Assembly (NCBI GenBank): GCA_036000965.1
Contig: DASYUT010000267.1
Coordinates: 1 to 51,569 of the forward strand
Source of the DNA: Actinomycetes bacterium
GTDB taxonomy: Bacteria; Actinomycetota; CALGFH01
Length of the DNA: 51,569 bases
Direction of reading: 5' to 3'
Shown here: in pieces, positions 25,117-32,030 of the stretch
Numbering within the stretch: the stretch's first letter is position 1
Layout: each line of letters opens with the position of its first letter
Notes under the pieces: generated by a model
What the model saw: the letters and a program-made list of their open reading frames with translations, nothing else
Database searches by the model: none
Told to the model about the DNA's origin: nothing
Translations under genes and position numbers: made by a program

Positions 25117-25122
25117 CCGCTC

Positions 25123-25128
25123 ATGCTG
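25123..25128 (-). promoter_or_regulatory. Putative -10 box, leaderless helY transcript
   Basis: GG-CAGCAT then six bases to GTG. The next sequence upstream is the 27-bp minisatellite, so any -35 contact would fall at its edge. Confidence 0.4.
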
Positions 25129-25163
25129 CCACCGGCGGGCGCCGCGTGCCGCGTGCCCCGCCG

Positions 25164-25429
25164 GCCTCGGCGCAGCCGGGTGGCGGGCCTCGGCGCAGCC
25201 GGGTGGCCCGGCCGGCTCGGCGCAGGCAGGTGGCCCGGCCGGCTCGGCGCAGGCAGGTGGCCCGGCCGGCTCGGCGCAGGCAGGTGCCCCGGCCGGCTCG
25301 GCGCAGGCAGGTGCCCCGGCCGGCTCGGCGCAGGCGGGTGCCCCGGCCGGCTCGGCGCAGGCAGGTGGCCCGGCCGGCTCGGCGCAGGCAGGTGGCCCGG
25401 CCGGCTCGGCTCAGGCAGGTGGCCGGGCG
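25164..25429. repeat. 27-bp minisatellite, nine units, upstream of helY
   Basis: Units begin GGCTCGGCGCAGGCAGGTGG at 27-base steps from 25187 to 25403, preceded by a shorter variant copy. Copies are nearly identical, differing mainly at GTGGCCC/GTGCCCC. It fills the gap between the lipid-kinase-fold gene (whose stop lies in the last unit) and helY. There are no spacers and no cas genes, so it is not CRISPR. Confidence 0.9.
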
Positions 25430-26358
25430 AACCCGGGCGCGCCCTCCGCGGCGAGCACCTCGATCGCGGCCGGGCAGGACTCGAACAGCGCCGGCAGCGG
25501 GCCGTGCCGCTCCCCGTCGGCGTACACCGACAGGGGCCGGTCGGCGGCCACCTCGACCCGGCTGACGCGGTGCACCGACACGGCCGGGAGGTCGACATGG
25601 CGGCCCGAGAACACCTTCGGGAAGGCGGCCAGCAACCCCAGCCGGGACAGGGCGCCGTCCACCACGACCACGTCCAGCAGCCCGTCGTCGACCCTGGCGT
25701 CGGGTGCGATCCGCATGCCGCCCCCGTAGCTGGGGCCGTTGGCCACCACCACGAACCAGGCCCTGACCTCGCGGGGCTCGTCGTCCAGGGTGAGGGTGAA
25801 CGTGGCCGGCCGGTGCACGGCCAGTTCGGCCAGGAGCGCGCCGACGTAGCGGACCCGGCCGGGGGCGCGGGCCAGCCGCTCGTTGGCCAGCCGGTTCACC
25901 TCGGAGTCGAAGCCGGCGCCGGCGACGTTGAGGTAGTGGCGGTCCCCGACCCGGGCCAGGTCCGCACGCCGCCTGACCAGGGACGGCAGCAGGGCGGCGG
26001 CGGCCGCCTGGTCGCCGAGCGGGATCCCGAACGTCCGGGCCGCGTCGTTGCCGGCCCCGGCGGGAATGACCGCGAGGGCGGCAGGGGCGGCCGGGCGCTG
26101 CCCGGCGTGCCCGGCCGCCGCCGCGAACTCGGCCAGCCCGGCCGCGCACGCCCCGACCACGCCGTCGCCGCCCATCGCGGCCACCACGTCGACCGACCCG
26201 GCCGCGCCGCACGCGGCCGCCCGGGCGTCCTCCAGCGAGACGGTGCGGTGGGCCTCCGCCTCGATCCCGAGCCCCCGCAGGCGGCCGAGCACGCCGGGCA
26301 GCGCCCGGCCGCTCCGGCCGCCCCGGGCGGCCGGGTTGCACACCACCAGGGCGCGCAC
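25411..26358 (-). CDS. Diacylglycerol kinase family lipid kinase
   Basis: Intact DAGK catalytic fold: VVCNPAARGG at the start, the nucleotide motif AAMGGDGVV (GGDG at 63-66), VIPAGAGNDAARTFGIP, then VAGAGFDSEVNRLAN, VVANGPSYGGGMRIAPDARVDDGLLDVVVV and a C-terminal YADGE. It should phosphorylate diacylglycerol or a related polyprenol/sphingoid lipid at the membrane. The start is GTG, 12 bases after the neighbouring stop, with no strong ribosome site, suggesting coupling. The stop falls in the last unit of the 27-bp repeat. A degenerate homologue lies on the other side of helY. Confidence 0.85.
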   Translation of the reverse strand: MRALVVCNPAARGGRSGRALPGVLGRLRGLGIEAEAHRTVSLEDARAAACGAAGSVDVVAAMGGDGVVGACAAGLAEFAAAAGHAGQRPAAPAALAVIPAGAGNDAARTFGIPLGDQAAAAALLPSLVRRRADLARVGDRHYLNVAGAGFDSEVNRLANERLARAPGRVRYVGALLAELAVHRPATFTLTLDDEPREVRAWFVVVANGPSYGGGMRIAPDARVDDGLLDVVVVDGALSRLGLLAAFPKVFSGRHVDLPAVSVHRVSRVEVAADRPLSVYADGERHGPLPALFESCPAAIEVLAAEGAPGFARPPA

Positions 26359-26370
26359 CGCCGGACCGGC

Positions 26371-27147
26371 TCAGTTACCGATCGGTGTCTGGATGGGCGC
26401 GGGCGCGCCGGCATAGCGCCTGGCGTAGGACTCGGCCGACTCGCCAGGCATCTGCCTGGCCACGTCGAGGTGGTAGCGGGCGGTGAGCCGGGCCAGCATG
26501 GTCGCGGCCGCGTCCATCGCCTGCTCGCCCCGCTTGGCGGTCTGGTTGCCCTGGATGACGAGCTGCCCGGCGAGCTGGCTCTTGGCCGGCGCGGCCGCGG
26601 CCAGCTCGTAGGTGTGGGCCGCCTCGAAGTAGGTCCCGGCCGCGGCCGCATACGCGTCGCGGATGCTCGACAGCATCGGCACGTGCCCGCCGGTCGCGTT
26701 GGCCGGGTTGCCGTCCAGGGCGCCGGCCTCGGGCGCCGGACCGAGGTTGGCATTGCCGACCTTGGCGCGGATGTCGGCGAGCTGGGTCTGCCAGTCCTTG
26801 GCCCGCTCGGCCAGGTCGGCCGGCTTCAGCTTGCCCCCGGCCAGCTCGGCGGCGGAGGCGAAGCCCGGCTTGGCGGTCGTGCCCGCCCCAACGATGTCGG
26901 GCATGCGCGCCAGCGGCGTGCGCACCTGGTCGGTGAACCGGCGCACGTCGTCGCGGCTGTAGCCCTCCTGGACCCGGTTGGCTGCCGCGATCAGCGTGCC
27001 GAGCAGCGCGACCACGGCCAAGGTGACCGGGAAGGCGGTCGCGCGGTACCACTTCTCGCGCCGCTCCAGGGCCTGGATCCGTGGGCCGGTCGCCGGCCGG
27101 CGCACGGGCCGGCCCTGGCTCCGCTTGGTCTTTCCCTTGATTGCCAC
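26371..27147 (-). CDS. Unknown membrane-anchored protein next to TatC
   Basis: No family recognised. A strongly basic leader (KGKTKRSQGRPVRRPATG) is followed by a hydrophobic segment at about residues 37-55 (ATAFPVTLAVVALLGTLIAA) and then about 200 residues that look alpha-helical and Ala-rich, predicted outside the cell. Conserved-looking stretches are DDVRRFTDQVRTPLARMPDIVG and PMLSSIRDAYAAAAGTYFEAAH. It ends with a Pro-rich YAGAPAPIQTPIGN. It starts six bases after the tatC stop (GTG), so it is co-transcribed with tatAC. A role linked to Tat export is possible only by position. Confidence 0.6.
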   Translation of the reverse strand: MAIKGKTKRSQGRPVRRPATGPRIQALERREKWYRATAFPVTLAVVALLGTLIAAANRVQEGYSRDDVRRFTDQVRTPLARMPDIVGAGTTAKPGFASAAELAGGKLKPADLAERAKDWQTQLADIRAKVGNANLGPAPEAGALDGNPANATGGHVPMLSSIRDAYAAAAGTYFEAAHTYELAAAAPAKSQLAGQLVIQGNQTAKRGEQAMDAAATMLARLTARYHLDVARQMPGESAESYARRYAGAPAPIQTPIGN

Positions 27148-27153
27148 GCTCGG

Positions 27154-27960
27154 TTAGCTCCCTTGCAACGCCTGGGCCCGGCGTCTGCGCCGGGGCTCGA
27201 TGATGAACTTCGCCACCGCGGCCGCCGCGAAGTAGAACACCCACATCGGCAGCGCCATCGCGAGCAGGCTGATCGGGTCCTGGCTCGGCGTGACCACGGC
27301 GGCGACAACGATAATGATTGCGACCGCCGGTCTCCAAGCCTTGAGCATGGCCTGGGACGACAGCGCACCCACCATCGACAAAAATACCAGGACCAGCGGG
27401 AACTCGAAGGTGAGCCCGAACGCCAGCCCCATGAACAGCACGAAGCGGAGGTACTTGCCGGCCGCGTAGAAGTTGATGAGGCCGGGCCCGCCGGCCGCGG
27501 CCAGGAACCCGATCGCCTTCGGCATGGTGTAGAAGGCCAGGGCCACGCCGCCAGCGAACAGCAAGGTGCTGGCCAGCGCGAACGGGATCGCGTACCGTTT
27601 CTCGTTCTGCTTCAGCCCGGGGGTGATGAAGCGCCAGAGCTGGTAGGCGACCACCGGCAGAGCCAGGACCAGGCCGAGCACGAGCGAGACGCGGATGCGG
27701 ATGCCGATGCCTTCGAGCGGGCTCTGGGCGAGCAGCCCGCACCCGCGCCCGTCCGCGGTCTCGATCCGGTACTTCGGGTCGATGTCGCAGTACGACTGCG
27801 TGATCCACGTGAACGTGCGGTTGTAGAGCACGAACGCGGCGACCAGGGTGGTGACGGTCAGCGCGATGCAGCTTTTCACCAGCCGGTCGCGCAGCTCCGC
27901 GATGTGCTCGAGGATCGACATCTCGGCCCCGGGGTTGGCCGGGGCCTTGCGCAGTCGCAT
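27154..27960 (-). CDS. tatC: Sec-independent protein translocase TatC
   Basis: Six predicted membrane helices and the family landmarks: HIAELRDRL near the N-terminus (E of the first cytoplasmic loop recognises twin-arginine signals), YQLWRFITPGLKQNEKRYA, and FEFPLVLVFL. TatC is the receptor for folded Tat substrates and partners TatA, encoded 20 bases upstream in the same operon. The window itself contains a candidate substrate, the Cys-rich protein at its right end. ATG start. Confidence 0.95.
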   Translation of the reverse strand: MRLRKAPANPGAEMSILEHIAELRDRLVKSCIALTVTTLVAAFVLYNRTFTWITQSYCDIDPKYRIETADGRGCGLLAQSPLEGIGIRIRVSLVLGLVLALPVVAYQLWRFITPGLKQNEKRYAIPFALASTLLFAGGVALAFYTMPKAIGFLAAAGGPGLINFYAAGKYLRFVLFMGLAFGLTFEFPLVLVFLSMVGALSSQAMLKAWRPAVAIIIVVAAVVTPSQDPISLLAMALPMWVFYFAAAAVAKFIIEPRRRRRAQALQGS

Positions 27961-27980
27961 GGGCTAGGGGCGCTCGGCGC

Positions 27981-28187
27981 CTACGCCAGCGGCTTGCGGT
28001 CGTCGGCAGGGGCGGCCGGCTGGCTCTTCGGCTCGGCCGCGTCCTCGTCCCGGGACGCGTCCTTGACGCCCTTCTTGAACTCCTTGATGCCCTGGCCGAC
28101 GTTGCGGCCGAGCAGGGGCAGCCGGCTGGCGCCGAACAAAAGGACGATCACCACGAGCACGACGATCCACTCAGGCCCAATTCCCAT
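27981..28187 (-). CDS. tatA: Twin-arginine translocase subunit TatA
   Basis: 68 residues with one N-terminal helix (IVVLVVIVLLFG), the hinge GASRLPLLGRNVGQG and an amphipathic helix containing IKEFKKGVKD, then an acidic, Pro-rich tail. It forms the Tat pore with TatC. ATG is preceded by GGAGGAG at suitable distance. A longer frame upstream is not needed. Confidence 0.93.
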   Translation of the reverse strand: MGIGPEWIVVLVVIVLLFGASRLPLLGRNVGQGIKEFKKGVKDASRDEDAAEPKSQPAAPADDRKPLA

Positions 28188-28298
28188 TGGTACCGCTCCT
28201 CCGGTCGCGACCCGGCGAGACCGAGCCCTCGACACGTCAGTCTACCGGTTCGCCACCCTCCACAACATCCGCCGGCCGGGATGTTAGGAGGAGCAGGA

Positions 28299-28535
28299 TC
28301 AGCGGTCGTCCCTGCCCGCGCGCTCGGCCCGGGCCGACAGGCGTGCAGCCCGCTCGGCCGCCACCTCGCTCTTGGCTGCCAGGTCCTCGAGGGCGGGGGT
28401 GAGCCGCTCGTTGAGCTCGGCCAGGGACCTCGCCAGCGACTTCAGGTTCGCGAGCAGGCGCCAGACCGTGAGCCCGACCGTGCACAGCACGCCGAGCCAG
28501 AACAGGCCGAGCAGGATCGCGAGGTAGACGGGCAG
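28299..28535 (-). CDS. Small single-pass membrane protein, possible CTG start
   Basis: Unknown function. The frame encodes a membrane segment (VYLAILLGLFWLGVLCTVGL) followed by a heptad-like helix (LANLKSLARSLAELNERLTPALEDLAAKSE) and a basic end. A GTG at 28490 would remove most of the membrane segment. A CTG at 28535 keeps it and lies five bases after GGGAGG, so CTG is favoured. The architecture recalls DUF948-type proteins but similarity is weak. It lies between the zinc-binding protein gene and tatA. Confidence 0.5.
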   Translation of the reverse strand: MPVYLAILLGLFWLGVLCTVGLTVWRLLANLKSLARSLAELNERLTPALEDLAAKSEVAAERAARLSARAERAGRDDR

Positions 28536-28608
28536 GAGGACCTCCCGGATCGAGCGCTCGGGCCGGCCGGTGCGGTCGGCCCAGCCGGATCCTACCCGTC
28601 CGGCCGGG

Positions 28609-28959
28609 TCAACGGCACGCCGCGACCAGGCGGCTCCACCAGCCCGGGGACTCGAGCTCCAGGTGCAGGTCGAGCAGGTCGTCCCAGGTGAGGGCGGGAC
28701 CCGACCGGGGCTCGAGCAGCTCGGCCGGCGGCTCCCAGAACTCGGCCTCGACGCCGCCCGAGATGAGCAGCCGCACCACCCGCTCGTCGGCTGGCTTGGT
28801 GACCATCTCGAGGCAGTCGGGACAGACGAACGCGTAGAAGCTGTGCTCGGCGGTCGTGCACACCTTGAGCTCGACGTCGGGCGGGGTCAGCTCCACCTCG
28901 CCGCACGCCGGGCAGGTGGCGCGGATCCTGGTCTGGGGCTTGTGCTCATGGTTTCGCAT
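28609..28959 (-). CDS. Small zinc-ribbon protein of unknown function
   Basis: 116 residues. Two CxxC pairs, CPAC (16-19) and CPDC about 28 residues later, form a likely zinc ribbon (residues 16-50). The remainder is acidic and ends with WDDLLDLHLELESPGWWSRLV. No DNA-binding helix is evident. It sits between pafC and the tat genes, all on the same strand. The ATG has no strong ribosome site. Confidence 0.65.
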   Translation of the reverse strand: MRNHEHKPQTRIRATCPACGEVELTPPDVELKVCTTAEHSFYAFVCPDCLEMVTKPADERVVRLLISGGVEAEFWEPPAELLEPRSGPALTWDDLLDLHLELESPGWWSRLVAACR

Positions 28960-29004
28960 CTTGCCGCGGGTATCGACGCCGATCGCGGAACGCTTGAGAC
29001 CCCG

Positions 29005-29022
29005 GCCGGCCCCAGGGCCGGC
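29005..29022. terminator. Short hairpin after pafC
   Basis: GCCGGCCC / GGGCCGGC stem, 8 bp with a two-base gap, 56 bases past the pafC stop. It could partly separate pafBC from the tat genes. There is no T-tract. Confidence 0.35.
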
Positions 29023-29077
29023 GAATGACCCGATCGGGCCATGGCCGCGGGTACCGGCGAGCCAGCGCCCGGCCCTC

Positions 29078-30094
29078 TCAGCGGCCCGGGCGGGCCTCCG
29101 CGCTCGTGGCGTAGACGGCCAGGCCCTGGCGGACCGCCTCGGCCACCGCCGAGCGCAGCTCCGGCGGGGACACCGGCTCGGCGTCGGGGGCCAGGCGCAG
29201 GATCAGGCGCACCACCCAGGAGAGCTCCCGGGCGGCCAGGCGGATGCGCAGCCGCCCGTCGGGGGTGCGCCCGCTCCCGAGGATCGGGAAGTAGTCGGCC
29301 GCCCACTGGGCCGGCCGGTCAAGGTCCAGCTCGCACAGCAGGCCGTCGGTGAACGCGCTGGCGGTCGGGTCGCCGTACGCGGACGGGTCGAACCCGGCCG
29401 GGCGCTCGAACGGCTCGTCGGTGGGCTCCACGCCGACCACCCGGTCGACCCGGAACAGCCGTTCCCCGCCCGCGAGATGGCACCAGCCGCTCAGGTACCA
29501 GTGCCCGGAGGCGGCCCACACCAGCCAGGGGTCGACCTTGCGCCGGGTCAGCACGTCCCGCGAGCCCGTGTAGTACTCGAGGACGACCCGGTGGCTGGCG
29601 GCGGCGGCGCGGGCCAGCGCGGTCCGGCGCGTGGTCTCCAGGTCGTCGCCGTCCAGGTCGACCGAGACCTTGCGGTCCAGGTCTTGCACCTGGGCGAGCT
29701 GGTCGGCGGGCAGGACCGTCTCGAGCTTGGCGAGCGCCCTGGTGAGCGCGCCCTGCTCGTCGATCTCGGGCAGCGCGGCCAGCGCCCGCCCGGCCAGGTA
29801 CAGGCCGGCCGCCTCCCGCCAGGTGAGCCGGGGCGCTCGCGCGAAGAACTCGGCCAGCCCGATGTGGACCCGGTCCCCGTCCAGCCACGCCTCGATCAGG
29901 TCGCCCGGCCCGTAGGGGGGCACCCCGGAGACGAACAGCAGCTCAAGGTCGGCAACCAGGGCCTCCCGGGTCATGCTGAAGCGGGCGCAGACCTCCTCGA
30001 CCGTCACCCCTGGGTGGTCCATCACCCAGGGGACCAGCGCGAGCAGGCGCTGCAGCCGGCCAGCTGCGCTCGCGTCAGGCCCGCGCGGGGTCAT
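29078..30094 (-). CDS. pafC: WYL-domain regulator PafC
   Basis: 338 residues: N-terminal winged helix (HPGVTVEEVCARFSMTREALVADLELL), central helical part, then a WYL domain with HWYLSGWCHLAGGERLFRVDRV. A C-terminal WCX extension completes the family layout. In mycobacteria PafBC is the transcription activator of the LexA-independent DNA-damage response and is encoded beside pafA; the WYL domains sense a nucleic-acid-type ligand. Its initiation region lies in a 50-bp tandem duplication that places a 17-codon ORF just upstream, overlapping the start as ATGA. Confidence 0.9.
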   Translation of the reverse strand: MTPRGPDASAAGRLQRLLALVPWVMDHPGVTVEEVCARFSMTREALVADLELLFVSGVPPYGPGDLIEAWLDGDRVHIGLAEFFARAPRLTWREAAGLYLAGRALAALPEIDEQGALTRALAKLETVLPADQLAQVQDLDRKVSVDLDGDDLETTRRTALARAAAASHRVVLEYYTGSRDVLTRRKVDPWLVWAASGHWYLSGWCHLAGGERLFRVDRVVGVEPTDEPFERPAGFDPSAYGDPTASAFTDGLLCELDLDRPAQWAADYFPILGSGRTPDGRLRIRLAARELSWVVRLILRLAPDAEPVSPPELRSAVAEAVRQGLAVYATSAEARPGR

Positions 30095-30144
30095 CGGCGC
30101 CGCTCCTGCCCGCGTGTCCCGGGGGTGGCGCCCGCCGTGCTCAT
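30091..30144 (-). CDS. 17-residue upstream ORF overlapping the pafC start
   Basis: Created by the 50-bp duplication: the second copy of the pafC ATG and its GCAGGAG site opens a 17-codon frame (MSTAGATPGTRGQERRR) whose TGA overlaps the true pafC ATG. It may couple or limit pafC translation. No function is expected for the peptide itself. Confidence 0.45.
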   Translation of the reverse strand: MSTAGATPGTRGQERRR

Positions 30145-30191
30145 CGGCGCCGCTCCTGCCCGCGTGTCCTGGGGGTGGCGCCCGCCGCGGG
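30092..30191. repeat. 50-bp tandem duplication of the pafC initiation region
   Basis: Units start CATCGGCGCCGCTCCTGCCC at 30092 and 30142 and differ at only a few bases. Each contains an ATG and ribosome-binding site on the minus strand. The array fills the pafB-pafC gap. Confidence 0.95.
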
Positions 30192-31139
30192 TCACGGCGT
30201 CACCTTCGCGGCCAGGGCGTCGAGGCGGCGGAGGGCCTCGGCGCGCAGCTCCGGCGGCTCGACCACCTCGACCGCGTTGCCGACCGCCCAGGCCACGAAC
30301 GCGTCGCCGTCGCCGACCGGGAGCTTCAAGGTGACCCGCCCGTCGGCGCCCACCGGCTCGACCGGCTCGGCGCCGCGCACCTCGGCCAGGCGGGCGGCGG
30401 GCTGGCCGGCGCGGACCAGCGCGACCGGCGCGCCGCCGGTCTCGCCCGCGGTCGGCAGGACGCCGCCCGGGTCGAAGCCAGCCGGGATCTCGTAGTCGGG
30501 GCCGCGGGCACCGGGCCGCACGCGGCGCACGTCGGACTGGACGCGGGAGAGCCGGAACGAGCGCTGCGCGTCCCGGTCGACGTCGTGCCCGACCACGTAC
30601 CAGGTCCCCCGCCGGTGCACGAGCGCGTACGGGTTGAGCGTGCGCAGGCTCGCCGACCGCCCCGGCGGCCGGTAGGTGAAGGTGATCCGCTTGCGGCTGG
30701 TTACCGCCTCGAGCAGGGCCGCGAGCAGCGGGCTGTCGCCGTGGAGGTCGGCCCGGACCGGCTGGGGCCCGGCGCCCGGGTCGAGGTCGAGCTTGGCCAG
30801 CCCCGAGACCGCGGCCGGGTCCAGGCCCGTGCCCGACCAGGCGCGGGCGGCCAGGGCCAGGGCGGCGCGCTCGTCGGGAGCGAGGTCGAGCTCGGGCATG
30901 CCATACGCCCCGGGATCGATGAAGTAGCCCTCCTCGGTGCCCCAGGCGTCGATCGGGGCCCGGTCCACCGGCACCCCGAGCCCGCGCAGCTCCTCCTTGT
31001 CCCGCTCGAACATCCGGCGCAGGCTCTCGCCGCTCGCCTCGTAGCCCGGCACCAGCTCGGCCACCTCGTCCAGGGTGAGCGGGCGTCTGGTGTCGAGCAG
31101 GAGGGCGATCAGGTTGACGAGCCGCTCGACCTTGCTCAT
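30192..31139 (-). CDS. pafB: WYL-domain regulator PafB
   Basis: 315 residues with a winged helix at the N-terminus (MSKVERLVNLIALLLDTRRPLTLDEVAEL, SGESLRRMFERDKEELRGLG), then a WYL domain (TWYVVGHDVDRDAQRSFRLSRV) and a C-terminal WCX part. It pairs with PafC, encoded immediately downstream, to form the heteromeric DNA-damage regulator. A GGTAGCAT element ends six bases before the ATG and there is no Shine-Dalgarno, identical in layout to pafA, so the two may be co-expressed. It is divergent from a SufR-like regulator gene. Confidence 0.92.
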   Translation of the reverse strand: MSKVERLVNLIALLLDTRRPLTLDEVAELVPGYEASGESLRRMFERDKEELRGLGVPVDRAPIDAWGTEEGYFIDPGAYGMPELDLAPDERAALALAARAWSGTGLDPAAVSGLAKLDLDPGAGPQPVRADLHGDSPLLAALLEAVTSRKRITFTYRPPGRSASLRTLNPYALVHRRGTWYVVGHDVDRDAQRSFRLSRVQSDVRRVRPGARGPDYEIPAGFDPGGVLPTAGETGGAPVALVRAGQPAARLAEVRGAEPVEPVGADGRVTLKLPVGDGDAFVAWAVGNAVEVVEPPELRAEALRRLDALAAKVTP

Positions 31140-31145
31140 GCCCGC

Positions 31146-31151
31146 ATGCTA
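31146..31151 (-). promoter_or_regulatory. Putative -10 box, leaderless pafB transcript
   Basis: GG-TAGCAT followed by six bases and ATG; identical octamer and spacing to pafA. Confidence 0.55.
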
Positions 31152-31275
31152 CCTCCCCGGGCGGCTCCGGCGGGGGCCACCACATGGTGCTCGGGCTGTC
31201 TCTTGCGCTAGCCTGGCCCCTCTGGCCCCGCAGGAAGGACCCTTCGACCTGGCCGCCCACCGTCGGGAACCTCTC

Positions 31276-32025
31276 GTGACCGAGCCAGCACACAACCCAC
31301 ACACCCGCCGCGCCGTCCTCGACCTCCTCAAGCGGTGCGGGCCCCAGACCGTGGCCCAGCTGCGCGAGGCGCTCGGTGTCTCCGGGGTGGCTGTGCGCCG
31401 GCATCTGGAAGCGCTCGAGCACGACGGGCTGGTGCAGCAGACGACCCGCTCCTCGGGCCGCGGGCGCCCCGCCTACGTGTACGCGCTGACCGAGGTCGGC
31501 CACGACCTGTTCCCCCGCAACTACCACCAGCTCGTCGCCCAGCTCCTGGAGGCGGCCGGCACCCAGTTCGGCGCTGACGCGGTCGAGGAGCTGTTCGCCT
31601 ACCGCCAGCGGGTCCTCGCCGACCTGTACCGCGGCCGCACCGCCGGCCGGCCCCTGCCCGAGCTGGCCCGGGCCCTGGCCGCCATCCAGGACGAGAACGG
31701 CTACATGACCGACTGCACCGCCACCGGCGACGGCCGTTACCTGGTCCAGGAGCACAACTGCGCCATCGCCCGGGTGGCTGGATCCTACCCGACCGCCTGC
31801 GTGCACGAGCTGGAACTGTTCCGCGAGCTCGCCGGGCCCGGTATCGAGGTGGACCGGGTCGCCCACATCCAGGCTGGCGACCCGGTGTGCGCGTACGTGC
31901 TGCGGCCCGCCGACGGGGGTGCCGACACCGGGTGCGGGGCCGTGGTCGCGCCCCAGCCGGTCCCGGTACCCGGGCCGGTGCTGGTCGACGGCCCCGGCCG
32001 TCCCGCCCCGCCCGCTGGTCGCTGA
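31276..32025 (+). CDS. SufR-like winged-helix regulator, probable Fe-S sensor
   Basis: An N-terminal winged HTH (RRAVLDLLKRCGPQTVAQLREALGVSGVAVRRHLEAL, then RGRPAYVYALTEVG for the wing) is followed by a C-terminal domain with Cys147, Cys162, Cys175 and Cys205. Cys-X12-Cys and a later Cys resemble the cluster ligands of SufR repressors, which control suf genes according to Fe-S status. The last ~40 residues are Pro/Gly-rich. GTG at 31276 is taken because conserved sequence starts there, but its ribosome site is weak; CTG at about 31246 after AGGAAGG is possible. No suf genes are in the window. It is divergent from pafB. Confidence 0.75.
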   Translation: MTEPAHNPHTRRAVLDLLKRCGPQTVAQLREALGVSGVAVRRHLEALEHDGLVQQTTRSSGRGRPAYVYALTEVGHDLFPRNYHQLVAQLLEAAGTQFGADAVEELFAYRQRVLADLYRGRTAGRPLPELARALAAIQDENGYMTDCTATGDGRYLVQEHNCAIARVAGSYPTACVHELELFRELAGPGIEVDRVAHIQAGDPVCAYVLRPADGGADTGCGAVVAPQPVPVPGPVLVDGPGRPAPPAGR

Positions 32026-32030
32026 CCGCC

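Noticed and set aside
25164-25429. Array of 27-bp units considered as CRISPR
   Set aside because: Units are contiguous with no variable spacers, and no cas genes are present.
23824-28287. Very long open frame on the plus strand (over 1400 codons) opposite helY, tatC and others
   Set aside because: It runs antisense to well-supported genes, has low-complexity Gly/Arg/Pro/Val composition and no domain. Long antisense frames are expected at this GC content.
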